Counted from the stretch's first letter, positions 42,320 through 52,440 are shown. The stretch is DNA of 64,000 bases from an uncultured Vampirovibrio sp. (GCA_910583875.1 CAJTXT010000001.1:62001-126000), one strand, 5' to 3'. Notes: a model not told the origin generated them from the sequence alone. A program made the numbers and translations.

Positions 42320-44569
42320 ATGGAGAATGAAAAAAATAATATTCCAAAATATGCACTATGTCTTGTTGATGTTAATAATCTTGGGACTAGAACTTTTTCT
42401 TACCTTATTCCAGAAAATTTAAAAGCAGAAATAAAAGTAGGGCAAGCTGTTTTAGTTCCGTTTGGACACAGGAAACAAAATATTATAGCGTTTGTAACAG
42501 GTTTTTCTGACTATTTAGAAGAAGGTATTAAAGCAAAAGAAATAATAAAGATTATAGATAAACGTGCTGTTTTTTCTATGAAATATCTTCATTTGTTAGA
42601 TTGGATTGCAAACTATTACTGCTGCGATATTAATGCCGTTATTCAAGCTGCAATACCAATGAAATTCTTAAAAGAAAATTCTAAAGCTATTCAAAAAGAA
42701 AAAACGGAAAAATATATTATTTTCAAAACAAAAGAAAATGCAACTTCAAGACAACTTCCAATATTAAATAAACTTGAAAACTTAAAAGAAGCTTTATTAT
42801 CTGAGTTTTTAACAATAGCAAAAACAACAAGACCAACAATTGCTAAATTAGAAAACCAAGGCAATATTGAAATTGTTGAAAAACAAATATATCGTGACCC
42901 ATTATCTGTTTTTAAGAATATAGAACAAGATGAATTTCCAAAACTTTCTGAAGAACAGCAAAAAGCATTTGAAGAAATATCAAAAAAGATTGATGCAAAA
43001 AGTACGACGCCAATTCTATTAAACGGAATAACTGGTTCAGGAAAAACTGAAATATATTTTAAAGCTATAAAAAAAGTTTTAGATGAAGGCAAAAATGTTT
43101 TATTTTTAGCACCTGAAATTGCACTTGCATCACAATTAACACTAAGACTAATAAAAAGATTTAACCAAGATGAAATAGCTATTTGGCATAGCAGTATTTC
43201 TGAAGGAGAGAAATTTGATGTTTGGAATAAACTACGTGATAACAAAATCAGAATAATAATAGGAGCAAGAAGTGCTATATTTGCTCCATTAACAAATATA
43301 GGACTGGTTATTATTGATGAAGAACACGAAAATACATATAAGCAGACTTCACCTGCACCGAGATACGACGCAAGATTGGTTGCAGAAAAAATCTGTGAAA
43401 TTCATAATGCAGCTCTAATAAAAGGCAGTGCAACTCCTGATGTAGGTTCATATTTTAAAGCACTTTCAACTAAAAATTTAATTACATTAAATAATCGTTT
43501 CAACAATGTTAACCTTGCAAAAGTTACAGTTATAGATATGAGAGAAGAATTTTACAAAGAATCTCGAAGTATTTTTTCAAATACTCTCATTAATGCAGTT
43601 AATGAAACATTAAACAATAATAAACAAACTATTTTATTAATGAATAGGCGCGGTTTTTACACAAGCGTTCAATGTAAAGTCTGCGGCGAAGTAATAAAAT
43701 GCCCAAATTGTGATATACCGATGATTTACCATGATTCAGACAAAACAATAAAATGCCATTGGTGCAATACTTCAAAACCATTACCAAATCATTGCCCATC
43801 TTGCAATTCATCTGAAATTAAAATGACAGGAATGGGAACTCAGAGAATTGAAACAATTGCAGAAAAACTGTTTCCAACTGCAAAAATAGAAAGAATAGAT
43901 TCTGATATATTATCTTCTAAAACAAAATACATTGAAATATTGGATAAATTTCAAAAAGGTGAAATTGACATATTAATCGGCACACAAATGATAGCAAAAG
44001 GCTTGGACAATAAAAATGTAACACTTGTCGGGGTAGTTGACGCTGATATAAGTTTTGCATTTCCTGATTATCGTTCAAGTGAAAGAGGCTTTCAGCTTTT
44101 AATGCAGGTTGCAGGCAGAGCAGGCAGAGGTGAATTTGACGGAAAAGTTATCTTTCAAACCTATAATCCTGACTTATATGCTATCAAAAATGCAAAATCT
44201 CAAAATTATTTATCTTTCTATAACAACGAAATTGACAGACGAGAAATGTTTGATTACCCTCCATTTTGTCAAATTATAAAGATTGTTATTTCTGCAAAGA
44301 ATGAAGAACGTGCAGAAAAATGTGCCTTTGATATATCTGAGAGATTGAAAGAATTAATTGATAAACATAATCTAACAGAATATATAGAAGTAAATGGTTC
44401 TATGAAATGTATTATGTATAAAATTAATTCAGAATACCGTTATCAAATAATAATAAAAAATAAAATGAATAAAAAAGGTCAATACCTTGTATCGACTTTT
44501 ATAAAAAGTACCTCAACCGCGGATGATATTAAAATGATAATAGATATTGACCCTGTTGATGTTATATAA
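42320..44569 (+). CDS. priA: primosomal replication helicase PriA
   Basis: Restarts stalled replication forks. Residues 1-100 are the 3'-DNA-binding domain. The helicase motifs follow: GITGSGKTE (Walker A) and VIIDEEHENTY (DEEH box). The zinc-binding region has eight Cys, CKVCGEVIKCPNC then CHWC and CPSC. The C-terminal helicase block includes LIGTQMIAKGLD and QVAGRAGRG. The frame begins 96 bp upstream inside the preceding gene; the ATG at 42320 (MENEKNNIPKYAL) is preferred because family N-termini begin there and a promoter element sits right before it. Confidence 0.93.
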   Translation: MENEKNNIPKYALCLVDVNNLGTRTFSYLIPENLKAEIKVGQAVLVPFGHRKQNIIAFVTGFSDYLEEGIKAKEIIKIIDKRAVFSMKYLHLLDWIANYYCCDINAVIQAAIPMKFLKENSKAIQKEKTEKYIIFKTKENATSRQLPILNKLENLKEALLSEFLTIAKTTRPTIAKLENQGNIEIVEKQIYRDPLSVFKNIEQDEFPKLSEEQQKAFEEISKKIDAKSTTPILLNGITGSGKTEIYFKAIKKVLDEGKNVLFLAPEIALASQLTLRLIKRFNQDEIAIWHSSISEGEKFDVWNKLRDNKIRIIIGARSAIFAPLTNIGLVIIDEEHENTYKQTSPAPRYDARLVAEKICEIHNAALIKGSATPDVGSYFKALSTKNLITLNNRFNNVNLAKVTVIDMREEFYKESRSIFSNTLINAVNETLNNNKQTILLMNRRGFYTSVQCKVCGEVIKCPNCDIPMIYHDSDKTIKCHWCNTSKPLPNHCPSCNSSEIKMTGMGTQRIETIAEKLFPTAKIERIDSDILSSKTKYIEILDKFQKGEIDILIGTQMIAKGLDNKNVTLVGVVDADISFAFPDYRSSERGFQLLMQVAGRAGRGEFDGKVIFQTYNPDLYAIKNAKSQNYLSFYNNEIDRREMFDYPPFCQIIKIVISAKNEERAEKCAFDISERLKELIDKHNLTEYIEVNGSMKCIMYKINSEYRYQIIIKNKMNKKGQYLVSTFIKSTSTADDIKMIIDIDPVDVI

Positions 44570-44628
44570 ATTAAAGAATTAAAGGATTTATATAATTTTA
44601 CACTATACATATTCCCAAAACGTCATAA

Positions 44629-44740
44629 TGTCATGATGAACTTGTTTGACTACTTTTTCAGAAATCTAAGATTTTTATATTTGACTTTTTCTTTCAATAT
44701 TCCAAAGCTGGTAAGATGCTGAAACAAGTTCATCATGACA
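44629..44740. repeat. long-arm palindromic repeat, ATGATGAA stem
   Basis: Opens TGTCATGATGAACTTGTTTGAC and, about 90 bp later, closes AAACAAGTTCATCATGACA. The outer arms pair with ATGATGAA/TTCATCAT, a base pair different from all other copies in both arms. It fills the gap between priA and the tyrosine phosphatase gene. Confidence 0.75.
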
Positions 44741-44767
44741 TTATTATAATAATTTTTATATAAGCTT

Positions 44768-45226
44768 TTATAAATTTAAATAATTTAAAAATGCTGTGCA
44801 GCCTTCTACTACATCATCATAAGTCTCATCAAAATTGCCAGTATACCAAGGGTCTCTAATGTTTCGTGGATTATTTGTATAATCCAGCAGTCGTTTTACT
44901 TTATTATCTTTGTCAAAGCCGACAATATATTCAATATCCTTAATATTCTCTGTGTCCATCGCTATAATGTAATCATAATAATCATAATCTTTTTTTTGCA
45001 TTTTGCGAGAATAATGTTCTGAAAAAGGAATTCCGTTCCTTTTCAATACTTCTTTTGTACCTCGATGAATACCGGCATGACACATTTCATTATAACCTTC
45101 TGTTCCTGCAGAATCTATTTCAAAATTATTTTCAAGTCCATGTTCTCTTAGCATGTTTTCAAATACAATTTGAGCCATTGGCGACCTGCAAATATTTCCT
45201 AAACAAACAAATAATACTTTTATCAT
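44768..45226 (-). CDS. low-molecular-weight protein-tyrosine phosphatase
   Basis: 152 residues. The active-site loop is VCLGNICRSPMAQ (Cys8, Arg14) and the general acid is the Asp of RDPWYTGNFDETYD. These enzymes act on phosphotyrosine in proteins, often tied to polysaccharide export, but no polysaccharide operon is adjacent here. Confidence 0.92.
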   Translation of the reverse strand: MIKVLFVCLGNICRSPMAQIVFENMLREHGLENNFEIDSAGTEGYNEMCHAGIHRGTKEVLKRNGIPFSEHYSRKMQKKDYDYYDYIIAMDTENIKDIEYIVGFDKDNKVKRLLDYTNNPRNIRDPWYTGNFDETYDDVVEGCTAFLNYLNL

Positions 45227-45252
45227 AGTGTCCTCATAAATTTTGCATTAAA

Positions 45253-45276
45253 AAAGAGGGATTTAATACCCTCTTT
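45253..45276 (-). terminator. terminator of the tRNA-Ile transcript
   Basis: Stem AAAGAGGG/CCCTCTTT (45253-45260 with 45269-45276), 8-nt loop, followed on the minus strand by a run of six T (counting stem-end T residues). Five bases past the tRNA end. Confidence 0.7.
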
Positions 45277-45280
45277 AAAA

Positions 45281-45357
45281 TGGTGGGCCATCCTGGACTC
45301 GAACCAGGGACCTTACGCTTATCAGGCGTACGCTCTAACCACCTGAGCTAATAGCCC
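45281..45357 (-). tRNA. tRNA-Ile (anticodon GAT)
   Basis: Full cloverleaf with CCA encoded. The acceptor stem GGGCTAT pairs with ATGGCCC, the T-arm carries GGTTCGAGTCC and the anticodon loop CTGATAA gives GAT. 77 nt including CCA. Confidence 0.95.
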
Positions 45358-45403
45358 TTTCGATATTTATATATTTACACAAACATATTTTAAAATCAAG
45401 CAT

Positions 45404-45697
45404 TTATTCTTCTTTTAATGGACGTAATAAAATTATTGAATTTAAATTTAATTGCAAGAACTCGTGTGTTTCTGCTTTTCTGTTTGGAAACTCTCTATGT
45501 ATAACTTCACAATCTTTTATAGCTACAAATCTTTTTGCACCATTTAATATATCAGAAAGTACTCTGTTCTTTCTTCCGGTTTTAGGCATGAATACACTAC
45601 CTTTTATTTGGTAATCCTTTGTTATAACAAGAATTCTTTCTGACCAAATTCCTGTTATGAAACTGCTATTTTCTTCTACATTATTCTCTTCGTACAT
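45404..45697 (-). CDS. small protein at the end of the pilus cluster, DUF6812-like
   Basis: 97 residues, all-beta-looking: IWSERILVITKDYQIKGSV, RVLSDILNGAKRFVAIKDCEVI and LQLNLNSIILLRPL. The pattern of an I-x-G strand followed by R-x-S-D-I-L-N and a FVAIKD strand resembles a domain seen near type IV pilus genes; the assignment is tentative. 17 bp after the pilC-like gene on the same strand, so part of that operon. Confidence 0.6.
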   Translation of the reverse strand: MYEENNVEENSSFITGIWSERILVITKDYQIKGSVFMPKTGRKNRVLSDILNGAKRFVAIKDCEVIHREFPNRKAETHEFLQLNLNSIILLRPLKEE

Positions 45698-45714
45698 TAG
45701 TTAAATGCCCTTTC

Positions 45715-46917
45715 TTATACAGAGTATGACTGGAATAGAGGTAAGTATAAAGACAATGCCAAGAAACATACTATTACCCCGATAAATATTAACAATATAG
45801 GTTCTATTAATTTACCCATTGTATCAATAATTAAATCTAATTGCTGGTCAATATGCTGAACACTTTGTGTCATTAATTCGCCTAAACGGCCAGATTGTTC
45901 ACCTGTTGAAACCATAAATAAAATCATTTTTGGAAACAAATTAGCAGCCTTTAATGATTCAGATAAATGCGCACCTGCCTGCATTTTCTTAATCGAAACT
46001 TTGATAGAATCTTGCATTACAGAATTAGATAATGTAGTCCTTGATAAATATAAGCATTCAATAATAGGTATACCTGCATCATACGCAATCTGCAATACTG
46101 TTAAAAAGTTTGAAAATGCTGCAGCCTTCACTAAATCAGAAACCAATGGTATCTTTAATAAAAAAGCATCAATTTTTCTTCTTGATGGTTCCCAACGTAA
46201 TAAATACATCATAGACAAAATTATTACAATTATTCCTATAGGAATCACAGCCCATTTATCTTTCAAAAATTCTCCTGAATTAATGCAAAATTGAGTAATT
46301 GCAGGAAGCTGTTTACCTTGTTGGTCAAACATATCTTTAAAGGCTGGAAATACAAACATTAACATTACTAAAACTACAGCAATTGCCAATAATATAACAA
46401 AGCAAGGATATGTCAAAGCCGATATTACTTTACCTTTTATATCACCTTGTTTTTTCAACAATTCAATTAAACGTTCAAATGTTTTATCTATTTCACCAGA
46501 ATCTTCACCTGCCTTAGCAAGACCAATATAAACTTGTCCAAATAAATTCGGATATTTTGAAATTGTATCAGACAAAGTATAACCAGCAATAATTTGCTTT
46601 TTTATTTCTTGAGCAAGAAGTCTCACCTGTCTTGATGCTGCATCTTTTTCAATAAAAATTAAGCTTTCAATAATTGGCAAACCTGCCTTATTCAAAGTTA
46701 AAAAGGTTTGAGTAAAGTCAATTTTTTCTTTTAACGACAATGATTGAAGTGAACCAGGCTTTAATCCAGGTTGGCTGGAGGTAAACTCACGTATAGAAAT
46801 AACCTTATAACCTAAATTTTTAACACGAACTTTTACTTCAACTTCAGACTTCGCGTCAATTCTACCCTTTACGCGTTCGCCATTCCATTTTTCTGCTTCG
46901 TATTCATATCTGGTCAT
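45715..46917 (-). CDS. pilC: type IV pilus/type II secretion inner-membrane platform protein
   Basis: 400 residues with the GspF/PilC layout: two similar cytoplasmic domains (about 60-180 and 265-380) separated by membrane segments (at about 170-190, 220-240 and 370-395). EDSGEIDKTFERLIELLKKQG (first domain) and the corresponding GEQSGRLGELMTQ (second) are family motifs. Partner of the pilB-like ATPase upstream (13-bp gap). Confidence 0.9.
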   Translation of the reverse strand: MTRYEYEAEKWNGERVKGRIDAKSEVEVKVRVKNLGYKVISIREFTSSQPGLKPGSLQSLSLKEKIDFTQTFLTLNKAGLPIIESLIFIEKDAASRQVRLLAQEIKKQIIAGYTLSDTISKYPNLFGQVYIGLAKAGEDSGEIDKTFERLIELLKKQGDIKGKVISALTYPCFVILLAIAVVLVMLMFVFPAFKDMFDQQGKQLPAITQFCINSGEFLKDKWAVIPIGIIVIILSMMYLLRWEPSRRKIDAFLLKIPLVSDLVKAAAFSNFLTVLQIAYDAGIPIIECLYLSRTTLSNSVMQDSIKVSIKKMQAGAHLSESLKAANLFPKMILFMVSTGEQSGRLGELMTQSVQHIDQQLDLIIDTMGKLIEPILLIFIGVIVCFLALSLYLPLFQSYSV

Positions 46918-46930
46918 CTATTCTATTCCT

Positions 46931-49075
46931 CTACTCTTTAACAGGTCCAAGTACACGAACAAACTCAGATATAGTTGTTCTTCCTTCTACAATATGTTTC
47001 AAACACGCTTGTTGCAGAGTGTTCATACCTGTACCAACAGCAGCCTCTTCTATTTGAATATCATGAGCACCTTGTGCAATTAATTTTTTGATTTCCTTAG
47101 TAATCGGCATGATTTCAAAAACACCAATACGTCCAGAATAACCTTCAAAATTACATTTATCACAGCCGCTTGGCTTATATACAGGAGTCTTCATAAATTG
47201 TTGAATTTCTTTTTCGCCGCCTGCTATTACCATTTCTGCCTCTTCACGAGTTGGGAAATATTGAGTTCTACAATGTGGACACAAGTTTCTAACTAAACGT
47301 TGTGCAATAATACCAACAAGAGTTGAAGATACTAAATAATCTTTAGCACCCATATCTATTAACCTTGTAATTGTTGAGGCGGCAGAGTTAGTATGAAGTG
47401 TAGATAAAACAAGGTGACCTGTTAACGCGGCTGAAATAGCAGTTTCTAATGTCTCAATATCACGAATTTCACCTACAAGTATAACGTCAGGGTCTTGTCT
47501 TAATATAGCACGCATACAAGATGCAAATGTAATACCCGCTTTTGTATTAATTTGCGATTGATTTATCCCGTCAATACGAATTTCTATAGGGTCTTCAATT
47601 GTTGTAATATTTATTTTTTCATCATTAATTGCTTTTAACAATGTATATAATGTTGTTGTTTTACCTGAACCAGTTGGACCTGTTGTTAAAATAATTCCGT
47701 TTGGAACACTTTCCATTTTCTTAATTATTTCAGTTTCTTCTTTTGAAGCACCTGCTATTACCATATCATCTTTTGAAGTAGACATTGAAACTGCCGGAGC
47801 CAAAATTCTGATTACCATCTTTTCAGCTTCACCAACCGGAAGGGTATTTATTCTGAAGTCATAATCTTTTTCTTTATAAGTAATAGAAAAAGAACCATCT
47901 TGAGGTCTTCTATGTTCAGCAATGTTCATTTTTGATATTACTTTTAAACGAGTTAATATAGCAGATTCAGACTTAGCAGGTAATCTTAATACTTCACGCA
48001 AAATACCGTCTTTTCTATATCTTACTACATATCCGTCTAAACGAGGCTCAATATGAATATCACTCGCTTTCATATCTATACCATCGGAAATAATTTTATT
48101 TACAAACTTAACAACAATATTAGAATCATCTTTTAATTCTTTTTGAGCCTGCTCAAATAAAGTTTCTTCTCTATCATATGCTAAAGCTTGTTTTTCAATT
48201 CTTTTTATAATTTTGTTTGTAGCTTTTTTATTTTCATTAAACATATTTTGCATACACATTGAAAATTCGTAATGTGTAATAATCAAAATACTTGGCTTCA
48301 ATCCCGTTAAGAAAATAATATCATTTATAACTTTTTTATCGTTTGGATTTACCATCCCAACAACAAGAACTTTATCATCATAACTAATAGGAATTACTTT
48401 ATTCATTTTAATAAAGTCTTCCGGAAGCATAGATAATACAGCATCAGAAATTTTTAATTGCTCAGCCGTTACTGCTTCATAACCCTGCTGTGCTGTTAAA
48501 GCTTTTTTTAGTTCCTCAATAGTTATACTTCCTTGTTGTACTAATATTGTACCCAAAGGAATATGATTTTTTTTGGATTCAACAAGCGCATTAAAAATTT
48601 GTTCTTTTGTAACAAGTCCCATTTGAACAAGAACTTCACCAATTTTTTTAGAAAAATATTTATCTTCCGAATGTTCTTGCTGCAAGATTGATGCATCTGA
48701 AGTCAGCGAAACACCGGCTTCATCTTCATCCAAATCATCATCATTATCATATTTTAATTGAATTCCTTCTTGGTTAAATACAGTTTTTTCACTTTCAATT
48801 TTATTTGAAGGAATATTATTAATTACATAATCTAACAATATAGAAAAGTCAGAATCACCAACAATTTTTATATTTACTTTATCTGTACCCAAAACTGTAG
48901 ATACAGCCTGCGCAACGTCAGTTTGAATCGTTGATTGCTTTGCCAATATATATATATATCCTTTTGCAATACATATTGGAATATATGATTTAGATTGAAT
49001 TTCATTGGCATCAAATTTTGATACCAATGAAAAATCAATTACAGGCTTAATCTTTTCTAAAATAGGACTTGTCAT
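46931..49075 (-). CDS. pilB: type IV pilus assembly/type II secretion ATPase with MshEN-like N-terminus
   Basis: 714 residues. The C-terminal half is a GspE/PilB ATPase: Walker A GPTGSGKTTT, Walker B LRQDPDVILVGEIRD, His box LSTLHTNSA, and a four-Cys zinc site (CPHC and CDKC). The N-terminal half contains two 23-residue MshEN-type motifs (144-166, IGEVLVQMGLVTKEQIF; 173-195, PLGTILVQQGSITIEELK), the c-di-GMP-binding fold, though the first Arg of each RLG is replaced. An acidic linker lies at about 110-125. It is the only ATPase of the cluster. Confidence 0.88.
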   Translation of the reverse strand: MTSPILEKIKPVIDFSLVSKFDANEIQSKSYIPICIAKGYIYILAKQSTIQTDVAQAVSTVLGTDKVNIKIVGDSDFSILLDYVINNIPSNKIESEKTVFNQEGIQLKYDNDDDLDEDEAGVSLTSDASILQQEHSEDKYFSKKIGEVLVQMGLVTKEQIFNALVESKKNHIPLGTILVQQGSITIEELKKALTAQQGYEAVTAEQLKISDAVLSMLPEDFIKMNKVIPISYDDKVLVVGMVNPNDKKVINDIIFLTGLKPSILIITHYEFSMCMQNMFNENKKATNKIIKRIEKQALAYDREETLFEQAQKELKDDSNIVVKFVNKIISDGIDMKASDIHIEPRLDGYVVRYRKDGILREVLRLPAKSESAILTRLKVISKMNIAEHRRPQDGSFSITYKEKDYDFRINTLPVGEAEKMVIRILAPAVSMSTSKDDMVIAGASKEETEIIKKMESVPNGIILTTGPTGSGKTTTLYTLLKAINDEKINITTIEDPIEIRIDGINQSQINTKAGITFASCMRAILRQDPDVILVGEIRDIETLETAISAALTGHLVLSTLHTNSAASTITRLIDMGAKDYLVSSTLVGIIAQRLVRNLCPHCRTQYFPTREEAEMVIAGGEKEIQQFMKTPVYKPSGCDKCNFEGYSGRIGVFEIMPITKEIKKLIAQGAHDIQIEEAAVGTGMNTLQQACLKHIVEGRTTISEFVRVLGPVKE

Positions 49076-49086
49076 TATTTGTATTC

Positions 49087-50871
49087 CTATAATTCAACTA
49101 TATCTTCAGTATCTTTTATTATTCTAGGAGTAATCATAAATAATAACTCTTCTTTTTCCATTTTTTTATTTTGATTTCTGAAGAAGAAACCTATAAATGG
49201 TATATCTCCTAAAATTGGAATTTTGCTTACTTCATTATGTTCGGATTCTTTTATCATTCCGCCTAACAATAATGTTTCTTCATCTTTAATTCTTACACCT
49301 TTTAAATCTAAGTTATGTCTTTGAAGTAATGTAGCTGCTGTATAAGGTACACCTGCATAGCTATCAATAACAGGCATATATTCAGAAGCATAATCCGGTT
49401 TAATATCTAGTGATACATATCCATCCGGACTAATGAACGGAAGAACTGTAATTTTAATACCGTTATCTTCACCAATTTCATATGTTTTTTGTACTGAACC
49501 TGTTCCGGTTTCACCATTACTAAAACTATTTAAAATTTGTACTGTAGTAGACTCTATATAATCTTGAGTTAAGTCAATAACAGATTTTTTACCATTGGTA
49601 ATTACAATCTTAGGATTTGCAAGCATTCTTGCTTTTTTATTAGATATTAAATAAGAAATTTGTTGGTTTAAATGATGAACTGCAGAGCCGTTACTTGGGC
49701 CATGCCAGCTAAAAGCATTAGAAGATAACCCGGTAGCAGCATCAAAACTTAATGTTAAATGTTTACCACCATATAACCATGTATTTTGAAAATCTTTTGA
49801 ACCTTCTTCAGTCAATGCAATAATTGAAATTTCCAAATATGCTTGAGGTTGCTTTCTATCATTTTCAAGAATAAAATCATTCACCATTTGAATCTGTTGT
49901 TCACTTCCACCCATCATTGTTAAAGTACCCAATTCAGGTTGAACATATAATGTCATAGTTGGTTTTGCTTGATAAGAAGTAATATTACCGGTTGTAACAC
50001 CGCTTGTAAGAACGCAAGCAACTGTACCACCGCCGATTGAACCTTCAGGGGCTTTCGCGGTTGATGTTTGTGTTTTTATTGTCATATTTAATTTTGAAGA
50101 ATATGTTCCATTGCCTTTTCCGGAACCGCTAACATTACCTTCAAACGGAAGTTGGAATAAAGTTTGACATATCATTTTAGCCATTTCAAAAGGTGTTGTA
50201 TGATTTACTCTATAAGTTGTCATTACAGGTTTTCTATCAAATCTATCTACAATCTTTTTTGCCATTTGATAATCATTATCTGTACCAAAAATTAACAATT
50301 CATTTTTGTCTGCGTTAGTTGAAACAATAGGTCCATATGTTAAACCCGGAGTATTCATAGCAAATACATTTGTATTCAAGAAATGAGCTAAATATGCAGC
50401 ATCTGCATATTTTACAGGTAATACTGAAATATTATCTTTTGTTAAGTTTAAAGTTTCTGCTTTTGATGTAGATACAACAAGCATTGTTTTATCTTTAATT
50501 ACATAAGTCAAATCTGTCATTTTCATGACCATTTTAAAGGCATCTTCCAGCCTTACATTAACAAGGTCTAAAGTTACAGAACCGGTAGCTGATTGATGGA
50601 ATACAATATTTAAACCAGCCTTATCCGCAAACATTCTTAAAACTTGTTGAACATCTGTATTTCTTAAACTTAAATTTATTAATTGTCCTCTATCATTAAA
50701 ATTAACATTACCTGTTAAACTAATTTTATTTGGAGCTGTATATTCTGAACGAACAGCCGGCTGCCCCAAATCATACGTAAGAGGAGCCGCATTTGCAAAA
50801 TTATACGCAAGTACTGACACACACCCTGTAACAATCAAAAGCTTTGATATGTTTTTAAACTTTTTTTCCAT
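49087..50871 (-). CDS. secretin, PilQ/GspD type
   Basis: 594 residues with a signal peptide (about 1-28). An N-terminal STN-like domain is near 60-120 (FADKAGLNIVFHQSATG), N-type domains follow, and the C-terminal secretin gate has GVRIKDEETLLLGGMIKESE and IPILGDIPFIGFFF. Forms the outer-membrane ring of the pilus or secretion machine. The Gly/Ser/Thr-rich segments near residues 240-260 are loop-like. Followed by pilB after 11 bp. Confidence 0.9.
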   Translation of the reverse strand: MEKKFKNISKLLIVTGCVSVLAYNFANAAPLTYDLGQPAVRSEYTAPNKISLTGNVNFNDRGQLINLSLRNTDVQQVLRMFADKAGLNIVFHQSATGSVTLDLVNVRLEDAFKMVMKMTDLTYVIKDKTMLVVSTSKAETLNLTKDNISVLPVKYADAAYLAHFLNTNVFAMNTPGLTYGPIVSTNADKNELLIFGTDNDYQMAKKIVDRFDRKPVMTTYRVNHTTPFEMAKMICQTLFQLPFEGNVSGSGKGNGTYSSKLNMTIKTQTSTAKAPEGSIGGGTVACVLTSGVTTGNITSYQAKPTMTLYVQPELGTLTMMGGSEQQIQMVNDFILENDRKQPQAYLEISIIALTEEGSKDFQNTWLYGGKHLTLSFDAATGLSSNAFSWHGPSNGSAVHHLNQQISYLISNKKARMLANPKIVITNGKKSVIDLTQDYIESTTVQILNSFSNGETGTGSVQKTYEIGEDNGIKITVLPFISPDGYVSLDIKPDYASEYMPVIDSYAGVPYTAATLLQRHNLDLKGVRIKDEETLLLGGMIKESEHNEVSKIPILGDIPFIGFFFRNQNKKMEKEELLFMITPRIIKDTEDIVEL

Positions 50872-50894
50872 AATATATGTTTCTACTCCTCTAA

Positions 50895-51869
50895 TTAATT
50901 TTTATATCTTCCCGCAAACTTATTTTCCAAATTAGCAACTGCAGGACGTTTTTCTAAATTCCCTTTTGTAAATAATTCGCCAACTGATGCTACATAACTA
51001 TTATTTTTATAACTTATTTGGACTTTGTCTTTTGTTATACTAACAATTTTATAACCGGAAATTACATCTCCGACTTTTACAAATTGATCCATGCCATTTA
51101 AATTAACAATTGCAGATGGGCTTTCGTTATCATACAAAATACCTGAGATTTGAGTTTGTAACAATTTTGTAAGATTTTCATCAGGAACAGATGCAACAGG
51201 CGGTTCAATAATTTCAAATTGAGTATTATCTACCATTTCATACGGATCTGTTTCTACTTTATTTGCAACAGGCGGTTTAAAAGGATTTGTTCTTGCTGCC
51301 TTATTATACACAACCATAATTGCATTATTTTCTTGTCCGGAAGAATTGTCACTAGACAAGTTAGTTTCAAACAAATCATCATTCATACTTGGACTTTGTT
51401 GAGCTGTTTCGGTAACAGTTGCAACTGTTTCATTCTCACCGTTGCCTTCTGACATGTTCATTTCACCATTATCGCCAAAGCTCACACTAGACATATCCGG
51501 ATTATCACCATTAGATTCTTCAAAAAATGAATTTGACAAATCATCGGATTCGGAAGCCATTTCTACTGATTGATTTTCTGTATTATTAGAAGAAGTTTGT
51601 GCTCCGCCCATAAATTTAGGAACAGCAATAAACCCAATTACGCCTAGAAGTAATAAGAAAATTATTATCATAACGAGAGGATTGCTTTTCTTTTGTGCCG
51701 GTGCCTCATCGTCGTCCTCATCTTCATCATAATTATCGTATTCACTGTAGTCTTGGTCTTCAGATTGTTCTTCATATTCTGCAGTATCATCATCATAAGA
51801 ATATGACTGATTTTCTTCAGCCTCATCAGAATATTCGATATCTTCCCATTGATTTTCGTTATCCACCAT
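50895..51869 (-). CDS. bitopic pilus/secretion protein with PilP/GspC-like C-terminus
   Basis: About 324 residues. The first 65 are acidic and low complexity (Glu, Asp, Tyr), followed by a basic patch, one membrane segment (about 68-90), a long polar linker and a C-terminal beta domain (QISGILYDNESPSAIVNLNG onward) resembling PilP or the GspC homology region, which contacts the secretin. A GTG nine bases earlier is possible, but the ATG at 51869 has a better GAG site. First gene of the pilus cluster. Confidence 0.7.
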   Translation of the reverse strand: MVDNENQWEDIEYSDEAEENQSYSYDDDTAEYEEQSEDQDYSEYDNYDEDEDDDEAPAQKKSNPLVMIIIFLLLLGVIGFIAVPKFMGGAQTSSNNTENQSVEMASESDDLSNSFFEESNGDNPDMSSVSFGDNGEMNMSEGNGENETVATVTETAQQSPSMNDDLFETNLSSDNSSGQENNAIMVVYNKAARTNPFKPPVANKVETDPYEMVDNTQFEIIEPPVASVPDENLTKLLQTQISGILYDNESPSAIVNLNGMDQFVKVGDVISGYKIVSITKDKVQISYKNNSYVASVGELFTKGNLEKRPAVANLENKFAGRYKN

Positions 51870-52060
51870 ATTTCTCACTCTTTATTCCGAATAAGTTTCA
51901 TTTTATATTTTACACGTATTAGTCAAAATGGGCAAATCTATTTTTTTCAAATACTATGCTCCATTCTATTATACAATAATAGCATAAAAAACAGGATTTT
52001 CTTTTATTTTTTCTCAACTATTAACATGATTTTTTTGTAAACTTTATTTAAAAAAGCAAA

Positions 52061-52131
52061 AGGCGGCACCCAGATTCGAACTGGGGATAAAAGCTTTGCA
52101 GGCTTCTGCCTTACCACTTGGCCATGCCGCC
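52061..52131 (-). tRNA. tRNA-Cys (anticodon GCA)
   Basis: 71 nt. Acceptor stem GGCGGCA/TGCCGCC, anticodon loop CTGCAAA (GCA), T-arm AGTTCGAATCT, discriminator T as expected for tRNA-Cys. CCA is not encoded. Confidence 0.95.
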
Positions 52132-52149
52132 ACATAACCAAAATAATTA

Positions 52150-52221
52150 GCGGAAGACGGGACTCGGACCCGCGACATTCTGCTTGGAAGGCAGACGCTC
52201 TACCAGCTGAGCTACTTCCGC
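52150..52221 (-). tRNA. tRNA-Gly (anticodon TCC)
   Basis: 72 nt. Acceptor stem GCGGAAG pairs with TTTCCGC-type end (CTTCCGC), anticodon loop CTTCCAA (TCC), T-arm GGTCCGAGTCC, discriminator T. CCA is not encoded. Lies 18 bp upstream of tRNA-Cys in the same orientation, so the two likely share a transcript. Confidence 0.95.
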
Positions 52222-52338
52222 TTAAAGAAGTTATCGCTTCAAGTTATATACTACATGAAAAGTTTTTATTTCGCAAGCTATATTTTTCGGGAATTATATA
52301 GAAGTTTATACCAAATATGCTCAAAATATAGTAATAAT

Positions 52339-52369
52339 GTCATTCCGAACTTGTTTCGGAATCTTACCA
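52339..52369. repeat. palindromic repeat, ATTCCGAA stem
   Basis: Short-form unit GTCATTCCGAA, loop CTTG, TTTCGGAATCTTACCA. Located between the tRNA pair and mntP. Confidence 0.85.
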
Positions 52370-52440
52370 TTTATAAGAGCATATGGGAAACCAGATATTT
52401 TCCTATTTTTCTAATATTTTAGTTACAAATTATAAACTTT

